The notes under the pieces were generated by a model that searched no databases, was not told the origin of the DNA, and was given only the letters and a program-made list of their open reading frames with translations. From Halichondria panicea (lineage: Eukaryota; Porifera; Demospongiae; Suberitida; Halichondriidae), in NCBI RefSeq assembly GCF_963675165.1, contig NC_087385.1, forward strand, positions 268,501 through 332,500: DNA of 64,000 bases, read 5' to 3'. A program made the translations under genes and the position numbers. Positions 22,684 to 34,697 of this stretch are shown in pieces; within the stretch, counting starts at the first letter, position 1; each line of letters begins with the position of its first letter.

Positions 22684-23745
22684 GTTCAACCATTGATAGT
22701 AGAGGGAGAGTGATTGGAAACTCCTGCGATTACAGTAAACAACCGCATTGCACTTGCTCCGTAAATTATCGTACAACACTACACTCACAATAAATAACAA
22801 GTGGCAGTCAAAGCAGTTAGAGCAGCTATTAGCAGCTATTCTGGAGGACGAGGAGTTCCTATAGTCTTCCTATTGGACACTCCAAGGTTGAAAGATGGAA
22901 AGAAACTGAGGAGAAGATGAAGACGATATAGATATATATATATATAGATATATATATAGATACTATAGTTTAGCTGTGTTTATGTGCAATGTGTTTATAC
23001 AATGTTTTAATCATCAATATTCAGTTCATACTTCACATCATGGTCATAAATGATATGACCAACAGATATATAAACTGAAAATAAATCTATCTAGAGTCTT
23101 GGGTGAGATCAAGAAGGGGTTTTCTGTCTTCGTTCTTACTTAATCTTCGAGGTCGAAACTTCGCGGCATCTACACATGTACAAAAAGGAAGTTGAGATGG
23201 TGGAAAGTAGTTGAAGCCATGCACATATGAACCCTAGGTAATGAGTACCACTAACAATTAAATGCACATATTCATCCAACACCATGAAATAATTACACAA
23301 AATATGCGCATAAATCGTAAAAAAAAGATACATTAGGTAAATTTCCTCCATCAATAACCAATAACACAACCTAATACATTGTTCAAGCCATTCAGATGAA
23401 TGAGTAGGCCTAGAATTAGCTTAACTTGGTCTGAGGAAAGATTCATAAGCCTGGAAAATTACACAAAGTGATTTTTTTAACAATAAAAGTAAAAACAATT
23501 TTTGTCTATTAATTTATTCCTTACTTTTACTGCATCTTCATCACCAGTAAGTATCACTTCCTACTTGCTACGACTTAGATATGGCTACTGTGTCGACTAA
23601 GCAGAGTTTCACTAAGAAGTGTACTGTTCACTTTCTTTGTTTATCAACAATATTGGCAGTACACATGGTTCAGCGGAAGTGACGTTTTTACTAGCAATCA
23701 TGTAAGCGTTTCCAATCCCTCTCCCTCTACTATCAATGGTTCAAC
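22684..23745. mobile_element. 1.06-kb inverted-repeat element (family B)
   Basis: Ends are GTTCAACCATTGATAGTAGA and its complement, continuing AGGGAGAG-GATTGGAAAC. It shares the terminal GTTCAACCAT with family A but has an unrelated interior. A second copy is at 40153-41175. No transposase frame seen. Confidence 0.7.
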
Positions 23746-24506
23746 CATAGATTGAACAGTAGGAGGGATTGGAAACGACCATGCAGGCCCCTCTGTGTAA
23801 ACCGATGAAACACTCCGCGTTATGATTTTGCGCTCGCTTATAGTTTTTACCGTGCTCTAGTTGTATATTTTAACTATTTCTAGCTCTCCTATATCCACTA
23901 GCGATCACTCAGGGGCTGCATGGGAGATACTCTAGAGAAGTAAATTTACACCACTGACTAAGTAAATTGTCTTTTACTCCGTTTTTGAGTTTAGCCCATG
24001 TCAACTTTTCTCTTTCCCTGCTGTGAAGATGAAACAGCAAAGGACATTGCTTAACTTGGTTATTATGTATCTCAGTGCTATATAGAATGGCTTCATGCTA
24101 TGGATAAGCTGTACTGTTCATAAACGTTTGCGGTATATAGTCTTTCAAACTGCTTTAGTATACTTTTAGACACACCACGGGCCTTGACCTCCCACGACTT
24201 CATAGTAAGAGCTATTCCTTCTTGTATAGCATTTATTTGTTTAGTGATAGTGGCTGAGTTGCTAGTCGACATTTAGAGCTAGATTCTCTTTAGATTTTAG
24301 AATAATCGTGATCATTAAAAAAGTGATCAATTTCACCATTTCTATGTACAGCACATTGTATGGCATTGTATGGCAGCAAGACAGGTAATGAGCATGCTGA
24401 CTATAAATATAATCCTTTGTAGTTTTAGCCACACCCTATAACGCGGAGTGTTTCACGCAAACATTTTCGTTTCCAATCCCTCCTACTGTTCTATCTATGG
24501 TTCAAC
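23739..24506. mobile_element. Family A element, internally deleted
   Basis: About 768 bp; ends as in the 13747-14997 element but lacking about 480 bp of its interior (including the GCGCATGCGC palindrome). It abuts family B and shares the GTTCAAC junction. Confidence 0.7.
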
Positions 24507-25385
24507 CATTTTCGACCAATACCATGATAATAAACAAAAAATGGTACTAGTCACGTGATGTTAGCCTATAATTATAATATGTTTCCTACGTGTTACATTA
24601 TTATTTAACCTCTGAACTCGTGTGAACTAAACACTTTATGTCTTGTCTCTTCAGAACACTGCTGGTGACGACCATAGTGACAAGGTAAGTACAACTACTC
24701 ACAAATGTGTGGTAATCTACTCTCTAGACTGCAAGCACTGTAGAATGGCAGCTCTATCCACACATTGTAAGACCTGTGTACCCTGTAATGTTATCATCAC
24801 CTAATCTCAGCATTACTAAACTGTTTTGCCATCATATTCAATTAAACGTGAGGGGGGTTGTAGTTGAACATCTTTTAACAGACATAACTTTCTTATCGTT
24901 AATTCAATGTCAAAAATATTATGATTTCCTGAAACCTTAGAAAAAGGTCTTTTAAATGATCAATCCAGCATTTGGACTCGGTAATAATTTGTCATTTTTT
25001 GGCCTTGGACTATGGGCTATTATCCATGGTGTGGTCAAATTGGCAAATACTTTTACCGACTACAGGAGAGTCGACTGTGACCTGTTTGTGGAGAAGAGCA
25101 TCAGTTTAAAGGATACCTTGTGTGGCTTCACTTGCACTTTGTACCCCCTGGACGAGAGGAGCGTGGGTGGGTCCAAGTCACCAGGAGCAGTGCTGTCACC
25201 AGGTGAGTAGGTGGCCGGTAGGAGGAGGATTGTGTATAGGGCTGCCTTTGAGAGGAGTGTACATACAAGCTATTATAGTGTGTCCCAGCCTTACAAGCTG
25301 AGGGGACATGTGTTAGGGTTAGGTACCTTAGGACTGTTCATCTGGCAGCTTTAACAACTCTTAATATTCCACTGTTATTACTATA

Positions 25386-25583
25386 TACCATATATAGCCC
25401 AAAGTGTTAATTTTTGGGTTAGCAATTTTCGCTGTTTTTTGTGTGTTAGCAATCCTACACGAAAATTAGGTCCACGAAATACTTAGCTAACGGAAGACAT
25501 AACGTCATTTACCAAATATAGCATTTATCCAACGAAGAGCCATTCCACGCAATTTTAAGTACCTCGAACATTTCGCCCTACAT
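25386..25583. mobile_element. Decayed MITE related to the CCGTATAGCG family
   Basis: It begins ACCATATATAGCCCAAAGTG and contains GTTAGCAATCCTACACGAAAATTAGGTCCACG, in short pieces resembling the interior of the 32409-32646 MITE. The ends are degenerate, so the boundaries are approximate. Confidence 0.45.
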
Positions 25584-25706
25584 TGAATATGATACATACA
25601 TGTAGTCTTGTGATACTAACAGTGGTAGTGCTGTGTGGGCAGTATTGTATATACCTAAGAATACTATTGGGTAAAAATAAGTACCCACCACTAATCAAGT
25701 GGTACA

Positions 25707-25884
<178 letters not shown>

Positions 25885-26190
25885 CCAGGGTCTGGAGGGT
25901 GAGGGGATGCCAGTGTTCAGGAGGCCTCATGTCAAGGGCAACCTCTATGTTCAGTTCACCATCCAATTCCCTGACTCTGGTTTCCTGGAGGAGAGTCAAC
26001 TAAAGGTATGCAGTGGCTATAATCATGTGATATGTGTGTGCAGTGTAGGCAGCCTCTCAATACACAGGCCTCCACTGTATACATGCAATATCTTTATGCT
26101 GTACCACCTTGTCTTCTATAATTAAGGTGTCTTTGTGAAGTAGTTGGTATACTGATCCAATACACAGGCCCCCACTGTATACCAAAGTAC

Positions 26191-26566
26191 TAGTCTGGGG
26201 GCCAGACCTCTTTCTCAGAGGGGGGAGGGGGAAGAGAGAAAGAGGTCTGGAGACTCTTGCAGCACTTCCGTGTGCTCTTGGAATGTCAATAGGGAGGAGA
26301 CTGTGATATTGGAGGTTATAAAGAAGGATTAGATGTAACAATACTCTCATTTCGTTGGCTGTATCTAAATTCCATTGGCTGTAATCCAAATTCCACAAAG
26401 GCAATACTCACATTTCATTGGATTAAAAATCACATGACATAGGATATGCATTTCATTGGGTCTGGCCACATTCCGCTAGAGCACACGGAAATGCTGCAAG
26501 AGTTTCCAGACCTAATCCTAGCTCTCTTGATTTTGCCCCCGAGCTATTAGGTCTGGCCCCAGACTA
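26191..26566. mobile_element. 376-bp foldback element (TAGTCTGGGG ends)
   Basis: The left end TAGTCTGGGGGCCAGACCT and the complement of the right end match imperfectly over about 90 bp, including CTTGCAGCA and TTCCGTGTGCTCT. Flanks CCAAAGTAC and CCAATATAC may be a decayed target duplication. Only the right two-thirds of this element recurs in the later near-identical copy, from 54487. Confidence 0.65.
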
Positions 26567-27234
26567 ACCAATATACTCTACCCCCCCCACACACACCCAC
26601 ACACACACACCCACACCACACACACACACACAGGAGTTGGAGTGTCTCCTGCCCACAGGACGTGGCCCCACCAGTACTGGACCCAGAGGCAGAGGAAGTG
26701 GATATGATAGAGAGTGAGGGGACGAGGGGAGTGAGCGAGACACAAGGGGGTGGAGCCATATAGAATGAAGATGTGGAGGATGAAGGAGTGGGCGGGGCAC
26801 AGAGGGTGGGCTGCTCTCAACAGTGACACTCTTAGGAACTCTATATTCACCGCTTTGATTGTATTTATGGACTGGTTTTGTGGTTACTGCTATTGTTCTA
26901 ATTATGTGAATAACATTTCCCCATACCACTCATCATAATTATTGTGAACGGTAATATTGATTAGCATGAGACTGAGATAAAGTCAATAGTAATCATCATA
27001 ATAGGAGAGTGCAAACACACACTACAAAAGCCAAAGCTAAAAATAAAATTCTAGTAATTAAAAATCAAAATCAAGAAGCTAGCTACTGGATAATTATAAG
27101 TGTTCACATTGTTCAAACAATTAGTGTGTGTATAACACAGAGTCCCACAATGGGTATTAATTATCAACTACAACCTAAACTAAAAAGGAAGCTATACTAT
27201 AGATAAGTGTTCACCGTATATACATTGTTCATAG

Positions 27235-30200
27235 TTAAAAGGGTGCTATTTTGTTCAGTTCCACCATCACCTGTGCCATGCTGGGTCGATGGCTGGGCTC
27301 TCTCTTAGTGCAGTGGAGTATCAGCTCGTACACTGCAGGATGCTGCCTCTGTACTTGGAGAATCATGTCTCGATAATGTTCAGCACTTGGGAATCGACTA
27401 GCGGTCACCTCACAGAGGACAATACCGTAGCTGTACACATCGATCTTGACAGACTGTCTCAGAGGTGGAGTGAGAGGATCAAAGGCTTGAGGGATGACTT
27501 CAGGAGGGGAGTAGATTATGGCCCCCTCTCCCATTGTATGAGCATGCTGCAGGAAGTTGGCTGAGCCCAGGTCAGAGACCTTCCCCTTCCACTGGTGGTT
27601 GGGCATTCGCTGGAGGAGGACGTTGGGAGCACTCACATCACGGTGGATGATGGGATCGTAGCGCTGGTGCAGGTAGTTCAGAGCGAGGGCAATGTCCATG
27701 AAGATCGAGAGGCGGTTTCCTGGGTCCAGTTGATTCTCTTCGTACGCTTGTCGGAGATTCATGTCCAGAAGCTCGGTGATGATGAGAGGAGGGGACTGGT
27801 CAAACACTGCCCCAATGAACTGCACCAGGTTGGGGTGTCGTACTTCAGCCAAGAGCCTCATTTCTCTCTGGAGTCTCTCCAGATTGCGTGGGTTGACAAT
27901 GGCAGCAAAGAGTCGCTTGACGGCCACCGTCACTGTTCCCTCCAGCACCTCCCCCCATCCTCCAGTGCCAATCGTTCTCATCGTGATCACTCTGTTGGCC
28001 GGAATCCTCCACACCTCTGTGTTGTGTGCAGCCAACTCTTTTGTCTTGCCTTCTAACTCCCTCTCTAGAGCTGTGATTCGAGCAGACAGGTCAGCTTCTC
28101 TACTGTTGGCCTCAGTCATTTCACGATCTTTTGTAGCCAAATCTCTAGCTTGTGTAGCTAATTCAAGGTCTTTAATAGCCAATTCACGATCCTTCTCTTG
28201 TAAAAGTAATTGCATAGCCTGGTCTGCATCTTGATAACGACGGTTGGCCTCAGACAATTCACGGTTTTTGGTGACTAATTCTCTAGCTTGTGTAGCCAAT
28301 TCACGATCCTTTTCTTGCAACTGTAGTCGGAGTTGATACTCTCTCTTCTCACTCAGTCGCTGGGTGGAGCCTCTAGTGTCGTTGTGGGCCACATCCACGA
28401 GAGCCCACTTCCCAGCCGAGGGTCCAGCAACAGACGCTGAGGGTCCAGTCAACTCTGTAGGGGGGATTAAGGAACAAATGTAACAGTATATGCATTCAGA
28501 GTCATTGACACATGTATTGTGTGTACTTGTCTATCAGACAATAGTTGCCATGGCTACATGCTGTAATGTACTCTGTACTATGGACTATTGGTGTCATAAT
28601 TGGACGACTCTTTGGATCATTGGTTCCAGACTGTTCTTATTTATTCAGATTGTTCTCAATAGACTTAGTAGTTGTTTCTTGTTCTTTTATTTGTTCTATA
28701 GATCATTCTAGATACTTAGGTTGGTATATAAGCAGGTGTGTTTTTGTTATACAGTGTGTTGTAAATGTTGAAGGTCATTCTATTGCGATTACGTTCCGAA
28801 TACAAGGCATACCGCTCGGCTTTGTTACACATGTACTAGTAGCTGCTCACCAAATCTCAGTATGGTGGTCTCAGCAATGGCAAATCCCCCCTTCCGACGG
28901 CCTCCAAACACAAGGACCTCAGTGAGTCCTGGTCCCAGACTGGTGGCAGTGATGGAGTAGAAGTAACGTGGTGTCATTGACTCAGGAGGTGTCACCTGGA
29001 GGCACAAAAAATAATGCTCTGATAAATAAATGTTGAGTGTACAGTAGTACTGTGTATTCTGAACAGATCATCAGATAATCCATGTACTGTATGAAATAAA
29101 TATAACATTACAACACGAGGAATCTCAAGGCTATGTGTTTTATATTACAGTGACCCTTTACCAAATTATGCCTCGAGGCTACGTGACCGTGTACGGAAGG
29201 GACTGTATGACTTTTATTACACGCTTGTAACCTTGACAACGTGATATAATACAGTAAAGGTGTGTGTACATAGCACAAGTATTTAACATCCTCCTAGACT
29301 TCAAAGTTATTTACTCTTGTAAATGAACGTCTCGTATCTCTTTACTACGTCCATTTATTACACGTACACTAACAGTTCATAATAAGACAAGACTCACCTC
29401 TGCCCACTTGACAGTGTCTACATCCAGTATCCACATTACCCCCGGTGTCTTGTAGCCATTATCCACTCCTCCGTACACCAGTAGTTGAGGGTGGTCCTGG
29501 CCATAGTTGAGACAACAGGCAGCATGGGCTAACCTCCCCACTGGCCATGGCTCTCCCTGTACTGGCTTCACCTTAGTGACCTCCTATACACAGTGAACAC
29601 ACAGTATTGTGCATTTCAATGTGGCAGTACTAATTCCAACTCACCATGGTCCTGAAGTCAAACATGTAGACTTCATTGACCACACCACGGTCAGGTTGCC
29701 ACCCTCCAAAGAGGACTGCCCTGTGCTGGTCCACCATGGTGAAGGTGAAGGAACTACAGAGAGGAGGTCTCTCTCCTCTGAGCTCAGGGGACGACCAGAC
29801 ACCTGAAAGTGGGGGTGGGGCAATTTAAGAATGGTACAATGTTACATCATCCTTATAACATTGATTGATATGAAAGTGAACATGGTTTCCTATGTGAGTG
29901 AGGGTGGGACTCCGCCCACCAGTAGCTAGATACCCTATAAGTGTATGCAACGAAAACATACAGCAAATGTGCACGTTGACAAAAGTTACCATTTTGTGTG
30001 TCAAAGAAATGGAACTCGTTTGTCTGTCCACTTCCATCAGACCGTCCAATCTTGGTGAATGTTGATCCTGGTTGTGTGGTGCCCTCAATACCTTCTCCTC
30101 CAAAGCAGCACAGAGTTCTCTCATTCACACGGACAAGTCCACAGTAAGCCTTTTTCATAGGCTGACTACCAGAGGTTTGAACGTTGATCCACTGGAGAGT

Positions 30201-30503
30201 GTCCAGATCAAGCTTGCTCATGTCATTGAAGTAAGAAGACCCATCACGACCACCAAAGGTGTACAGGCAACGACCTACACAAACAAAGCAACCACTACAC
30301 TCTCCAGGGGGTAGAGGTCCAGTGGTGGGCAAGAGGCTCCACAGCTCAGTGCTTGGATCATACACAGCAATGATGTTAGACCCCTTTCCTGGACAATACC
30401 CCCTCCACATGTAATGGCGTCCGTCAACTGCAGAGAATTGACCGCAACGAGGTGATGGTTCAACTGGTGGACGACCAAGAATGGAGCGAACAGCTTTCAA
30501 CAT
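27235..30503 (-). CDS. Kelch-coiled coil-TKL kinase, copy 4 (intact, about 739 aa)
   Basis: Exons: 30503-29990 (blades 1-3; start MLKAVRSILGRPPVEPSPRCG), 29802-29645 (blade 4), 29580-29398 (blade 5), 28995-28851 (blade 6) and 28454-27235 (coiled coil and kinase). The N-terminus differs from other copies, which start MDAPVEP; acceptor CTGCAG at 30507-30512. The coiled coil is also distinct: shorter, with repeats such as ELATQARELV, KDRELAIKDLELATQ and RDLATKDREM. N-lobe type 1 (IGTGGWGEV, VAVKRLFAAIVNPRN), C-lobe common type, HRDVSAPN and DLGSAN present. The intron before exon 5 holds a probable solo LTR. It lies directly 3' of ZFAND1 on the same strand. Confidence 0.88.
28562..28829. mobile_element. 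Probable solo LTR (268 bp) in kinase intron
   Basis: Starts TGTAATGTACTC and ends TTTGTTACA (TG...CA), flanked by CATGC and CATGT where other units have a single CATGT. It contains a TATA box (GGTATATAAGCAGG) on the plus strand. Size, ends and short near-duplicate flanks fit a retrotransposon LTR left after recombination. A second copy is at 56733-57000. Confidence 0.6.
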
Positions 30504-30635
30504 TGTCTGCAGGAGTAAGGACAGTGAGCAATATACATACACACATTGGCTATCTAGACACTGATATACAGATCACATGTATCATACACACTTCTCTTAT
30601 GTACACACTTCTCTAGCTAGTATCTCTGAACTCAC

Positions 30636-30686
30636 CTCATGGAAGACACTTCCTGTAATGTCAGCAGCCCCACCCACTTTCACAAA
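30636..30686 (-). other. Possible 51-nt exon between ZFAND1 and kelch-kinase copy 4
   Basis: The minus strand shows a T-rich acceptor ending GTGAAG, 17 open codons (FVKVGGAADITGSVFHE) and a donor GAG|GTGAGT, both in phase 0. It could splice to the start of kelch exon 1 (TMLKAV...), giving copy 4 a different N-terminus, possibly through read-through from the ZFAND1 promoter. No homology recognised. Confidence 0.3.
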
Positions 30687-30713
30687 CTTCACATAACAAA
30701 AATTTATTGGATA

Positions 30714-32314
30714 TCATTTGCATTCATATTCTAGTGTAAGTGTAGTTCCCATGGTGATGACAGTGTGTATAAGGTCCTGTAGCTTATCAGACATGCCCAG
30801 TACTGCACCCTCACAATACAGACACAGCTTCTGTAGAGGAGCCACTCAAACAGTTAGTGTATTAGTGGTCTCACTTACTTGAGCATGTGCTTTGTGATTG
30901 TCGTTCTTTAGTTTGAATCTCTGAGCAATATAATCGACCGTCCGTCCAACACACCACTCCTATTCATTGTGTGTATTAGGTTCATGTACTTTGTTATGAC
31001 ATGTAATATAATAATCGTATAATACAGTGGAACTTAACAACCATCCTGCAGAAAGACCAACAGCAGATATAAATAAAAGGTCAAGTACCCAGTACAAAAC
31101 AACCCCTCAACAAAGGACACCTCTGTATAATGGCCAATATCTTATCCCCCAATGTTACAAGGTTCCACTGTATGGTATGGTATGCATTATACACTCCAGT
31201 GCATAAAGTGTTTCCCTGGGCGGTCACCTTGGAGACAAACATGGAGGTGTTAGGGAGTCCACTAGTCCTTGGCAGCTCCACTTCAAAATACACTCTGTCC
31301 ACCTACAAAAGGGAGCACAATTCTCCAGTGAATACTGAGCATAATGCAGTAGTGAATAAGCAGCCACTTAACAGGACGATGGTCCAAGCTCTAGCTAACC
31401 TCCCCAGCAACCACTCCACTGCATACCTGTGGTATGGAGTCCAGACCAACTGCTCTCATTTTTAACTTCATCAAAGCAACTTTTCCACTCGTGTGTTTGG
31501 ATGAACTGCCACCTTTCACCCCACCTGGCCAGTCAAAGAGTGCACACACATTGTTCAATAGTACACAGAATGTAGACATCCTATGAAGCGTGTACAAGTA
31601 GACTCAACAGTTAAAGTAGCTGAGATTAAGAGTGGTAGGGAACTAGAATAAAGAATGGAGTACTAAATTGCTCATTATTACAGGCTCAGTGTTGAGTACA
31701 CCACACTGTTTGCATGCTCACTTGTTCCAGTTGCTTTGGCAGGTTGTCCCAGTGGCCTCCCCCTCACGGTCCTAGTAGAGTGTTGCTCGGCTACTATCAG
31801 TGCAGGGCAGCTGTGGTCCTCCTGGTGTCTGTGCTGGATGCAATACGACTGCTCACAAGACTCACACAGCACACTAGTCACATGACGCTTCTTGCACGAG
31901 GGGAGGGAACAGTGGAAGAGAAACTATGGACACACGTTCAGTGCATGCCGGGGAGGGAGATGTATAATTACATTATTATGAGTTTGTCATCTAATTGTGT
32001 AAATGATTACCTCTTGTTTCTCAGGCAATGTGGATATAATATTTGTGTCGATGTGCTCACAGTTGTGAGAGGAGGGGACTCGATGATATTTACTGTGGCA
32101 AAACCAACAAATATGTAAATCGTAAAATGGTAGCTAGATCTCTACTTACCAAACTGTTTGATGACAGAGGTCGCACACAAATGGAAGGAAATCTGAAAAT
32201 GAGTAGTTTAATCAAAAAAACATTATTAATTTGCATACCTAATCTGTTGCATTAAGGGAAAAAACAGTGTTCCCCAACATCACTTCCATTCTCAGTCTCT
32301 TGGTGTGACGTCAT
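30714..32314 (-). pseudogene. ZFAND1: ZFAND1-like AN1 zinc-finger protein with nonsense codon in finger 1
   Basis: Exons: 32314-32239 (MTSHQETENGSDVGEHC), 32192-32150 (FLPFVCDLCHQTV), 32092-32011 (KYHRVPSSHNCEHID), 31923-31722 (second AN1 finger: FHCSLPSCKKRH, LCESCEQSYCIQHRHQEDHSC), 31524-31427 (SSKHTSGKVALMKLKM), 31302-31228 (VDRVYFEVELP), 30959-30879 (EWCVGRTVDYIAQRF...KNDN) and 30830-30714 (KLCLYCEG...LEYECK). Order, content and phases match animal ZFAND1, a stress-granule/proteasome-p97 adaptor with two AN1 fingers and a ubiquitin-like C-terminus. In exon 1, TAA (32254-32252) replaces a residue between the first two cysteines of finger 1 (HCFFP-stop-CNRL). Everything else is open, so this is a recent null allele, an error or an unannotated start further on. 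The poly(A) signal AATAAA is at 30708-30703. Confidence 0.85.
32307..32314. promoter_or_regulatory. TGACGTCA palindrome at the ZFAND1 start codon
   Basis: A perfect CRE/ATF consensus overlaps the proposed ATG on the minus strand. It may be a promoter element or only the coding sequence for Met-Thr-Ser. Weak evidence. Confidence 0.25.
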
Positions 32315-32382
32315 AAACGTCATCAGCCGCATATTTTTAATAGGCAATCTTCGCTCCACCCACACAATTTGTGAGTCATGAT

Positions 32383-32676
32383 TAGCCTCGATTCAAGGCC
32401 GATTAAAATACCGTATAGCGCGAAATTTTCGAGGGGCTTAATTTTCGCGGATTTCGTGGGTTAGAATTCTACACGAAAATTAAGTCCACAAAAAGTGTTC
32501 TTTAATTAGAATTACCTGCTATCATGCAAAGATTTAAAGGCGTGGCTTCCGGTAAGCAGCTATTCCGCGAACATTGTGCAACGAAATGGTTTTTAGAGGC
32601 CAATCCACGAAATATAAGTGCCTCGAAAATTTCGCGCTATACGGTACGTATTTTAATCGGCCTTGAATCGAGGCTA
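32383..32676. mobile_element. TAGCCTCG-ended TIR element split by a MITE
   Basis: The outer arms TAGCCTCGATTCAAGGCCGA...TTAAAATA and their complement enclose another MITE almost exactly between them. The terminal TAGCCTCG is shared with the elements at 20740-21841 and 35367-35431, suggesting one family. Without the inner MITE it would be a small foldback of about 55 bp. Confidence 0.7.
32409..32646. mobile_element. Inner TA-flanked MITE (CCGTATAGCG ends)
   Basis: About 238 bp with ends TACCGTATAGCGCGAAATTTTCGAGG and the complement, inserted at a TA within the outer TAGCCTCG element. It lies between the divergent ZFAND1 and ZCCHC-like genes. Confidence 0.75.
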
Positions 32677-33200
32677 AGTCATGATAAGCTAATGAAGAAA
32701 CCTTTGATCTCTGCAAAGCAGTTCATGAATTTTGTGCCTCAAGAGTTGTCTACCCAAATAGGGCTGTCTGGTCAAGCTAGCTCTGAGACTATCTGCCTGT
32801 TTAGGTAACAATAATAAACTATTAACAGTTATAACAAGTGTACAACCAGCTAGCTACGTGTGTTCACCTACTGTGCAGAATTGTGTGTTGTGCATGAGAG
32901 CCTTGTATCTAGATACTATAGCCTCAACTATACAGTTACTATAGAGCTGCACACACGACATGAATCAAGAGTCTATTGCTATTAAGTACAGATAACTAGG
33001 TCTCCCAAAGATGATGAATTGTTGAGACGGTGTGTGTTGTGGTTAAATTCCAAGGCAAGTGTTAGTCCTAGATTGTACACAGCTAGTCTTGATAGCTCCA
33101 CTGCACAATATAGCCGTACTGTTGTGTGTCCTATATATAAACTGCATTAACGTATATACCGTTGTCTCTATTACAGGCCTAGTGGCTGACGTATACAGAT

Positions 33201-34270
33201 ATGAAGCTATCAGAGATATTGCAAGCATTTCATGGCCTCGAGGCGTGCGATCGTGTGGACCTCATCTGTCGAATGCTACGTCACTGTCTGGCATTTGAAT
33301 CTCGATTCCTCGGTACCGTATTATTAGACGCCTCTAAAGAGCATTACAAATCGCAAGTGAATAAAATTGAGATACATGCCAACAGAGTGAGCTACTACAA
33401 GCCCTTCCAAGAGTCAGGCCTCTCTCACCAAGTATGTCTCAAACTGTGCAGTTCTCTGTCTGTTGTGCATTCGGATAATCGACCTGTGGCTGAGGTCGTA
33501 TTCCAACTACTCAACGATAAGAAAGTGCTGACGTTTTTTGAGGATTGCAATGAGCTCAAAGTAAGAATGGACACTGTCAGTGTTTATAGATTCAATAACT
33601 CCATTTGCATGAGGTGTTCATATTCATTATTAGCTAGTGTGGTGGGTATTGCTTCTATAGTCGATCTGGATACATTAAACAAGAGGTTAAACAAGAGGGC
33701 GGCCATTATTTGCGAGTACTAATTTTTGCGATTTTACTCTCATTCGCAGAAATAGCAGAAATTAATACACGCGAAAATATGTCACCTTAAGGTAATAGAA
33801 TAGCCATGCAGAGTGGTGACCTGGATTAGGGTGTGTTGATGTGCCTGCAAGGATCTGCGGGTATTTCAATGTTGTACCAACAATCACATACTCACTAACT
33901 GTATGCCTGAGCACGTCATGACCAGCTAAAGCAATACACAGCTATACAAGTGTGTGTCCAGGTGCATGTACACTGCTCCTAATGGATGGCACATTGTCTG
34001 CACTCCAGTTATCAACTTGACTCACTTGTCAGTTGACTAGACTAATAGTTAACAGTATTCTCAGTCCAATGCTTATAATACTATATTTATTCGCCCTGTG
34101 TCTAGGTGCTGAAGGATTTGCGACTCCTCTACGTGATGGCTGTGAATCACCCTGCTCTCTCATTCAACCAGCGTCAGCTACTCATGTACACATACCTGCA
34201 ACGAATGGACCTGCTCTTTATAGAGAAGTCAAAGTACTCCTTCTCTGGAAGCTTCTCAGGATCTATGGAG
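33201..34270 (+). CDS. ZCCHC2/ZCCHC14-like N-terminal domain fragment (two exons)
   Basis: Exon 33201-33560 (MKLSEILQAFHGLEACDRVD...CNELK, donor AAA|GTAAGA) and exon 34106-34270 (VLKDLRLLYVMAVNHPALSF...GSME, donor GAG|GTAGGG) join in phase 0, 175 codons in all. The pattern RVDLICRMLRHCLAFESRFLG, with a later LCSSLSVVHSDNRPVAEVVF and the HPALSFNQRQLL helix, resembles the helical domain that precedes the PX/SAM regions of ZCCHC2/ZCCHC14. That is family recognition from memory, without a search. No later exons with PX, SAM or CCHC knuckles follow; ATG8 exons in a different phase come next. Likely a partial gene. It is divergent from ZFAND1, about 890 bp between starts. Confidence 0.55.
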
Positions 34271-34697
34271 GTAGGGAATAATATGGTTGTGAGTATATGA
34301 GTCCACCTCTCTCTAGAGTGTTCCCATGTCCATCTTGATTCCTCTATAATGCCTCACTGTAGCCACTCATTAGTGCTAGTATGTCTGTGAGTATTGTAGA
34401 GAGCTTTATCACATGTGTAGCATCAATACAGCTGCTCTGTGTCATATCTTACCTCCCTCATAATTCCTGTCATTCATTGGATGGATATTGATGAGCCTCT
34501 CGTTATGGGGACCAACCCTCGAGATGGTTTTATTCAATCGCCATGTACTGGCTCTACCGTTAGTTTTGCAATGGCCTGAAATCTGATAAATAATTCTGTA
34601 TAATTATAGTATATCATTATTAGGGAGATCGAATGTGTTGTATTGTATTGTGAGGTGGTGTGACTTGTGTTGTTATTTGTTGCCTCCCTCCCTCCAG
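34271..34697. other. Intergenic or intron sequence, no exon seen
   Basis: Lies between the ZCCHC-like fragment and the ATG8 exons. I looked for the ATG8 N-terminal exons (the basic helix and the IPVIVE strand) and saw none. Confidence 0.4.

Larger units (their letters stand above)
22472..24654. other. Intron filled by two adjacent inverted-repeat elements
   Basis: This contains family B (22684-23745) followed directly by an internally deleted family A (23739-24506). The remainder matches intron sequence of other units. Small frames inside (for example 23136-23369 minus) have no recognisable product and are not called. Confidence 0.6.

Noticed and set aside
31678..32118. Plus-strand 134-codon frame over the ZFAND1 exons
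   Set aside because: Antisense of the second AN1 finger exon, whose spacing of Cys/His and splice sites fit the minus strand.
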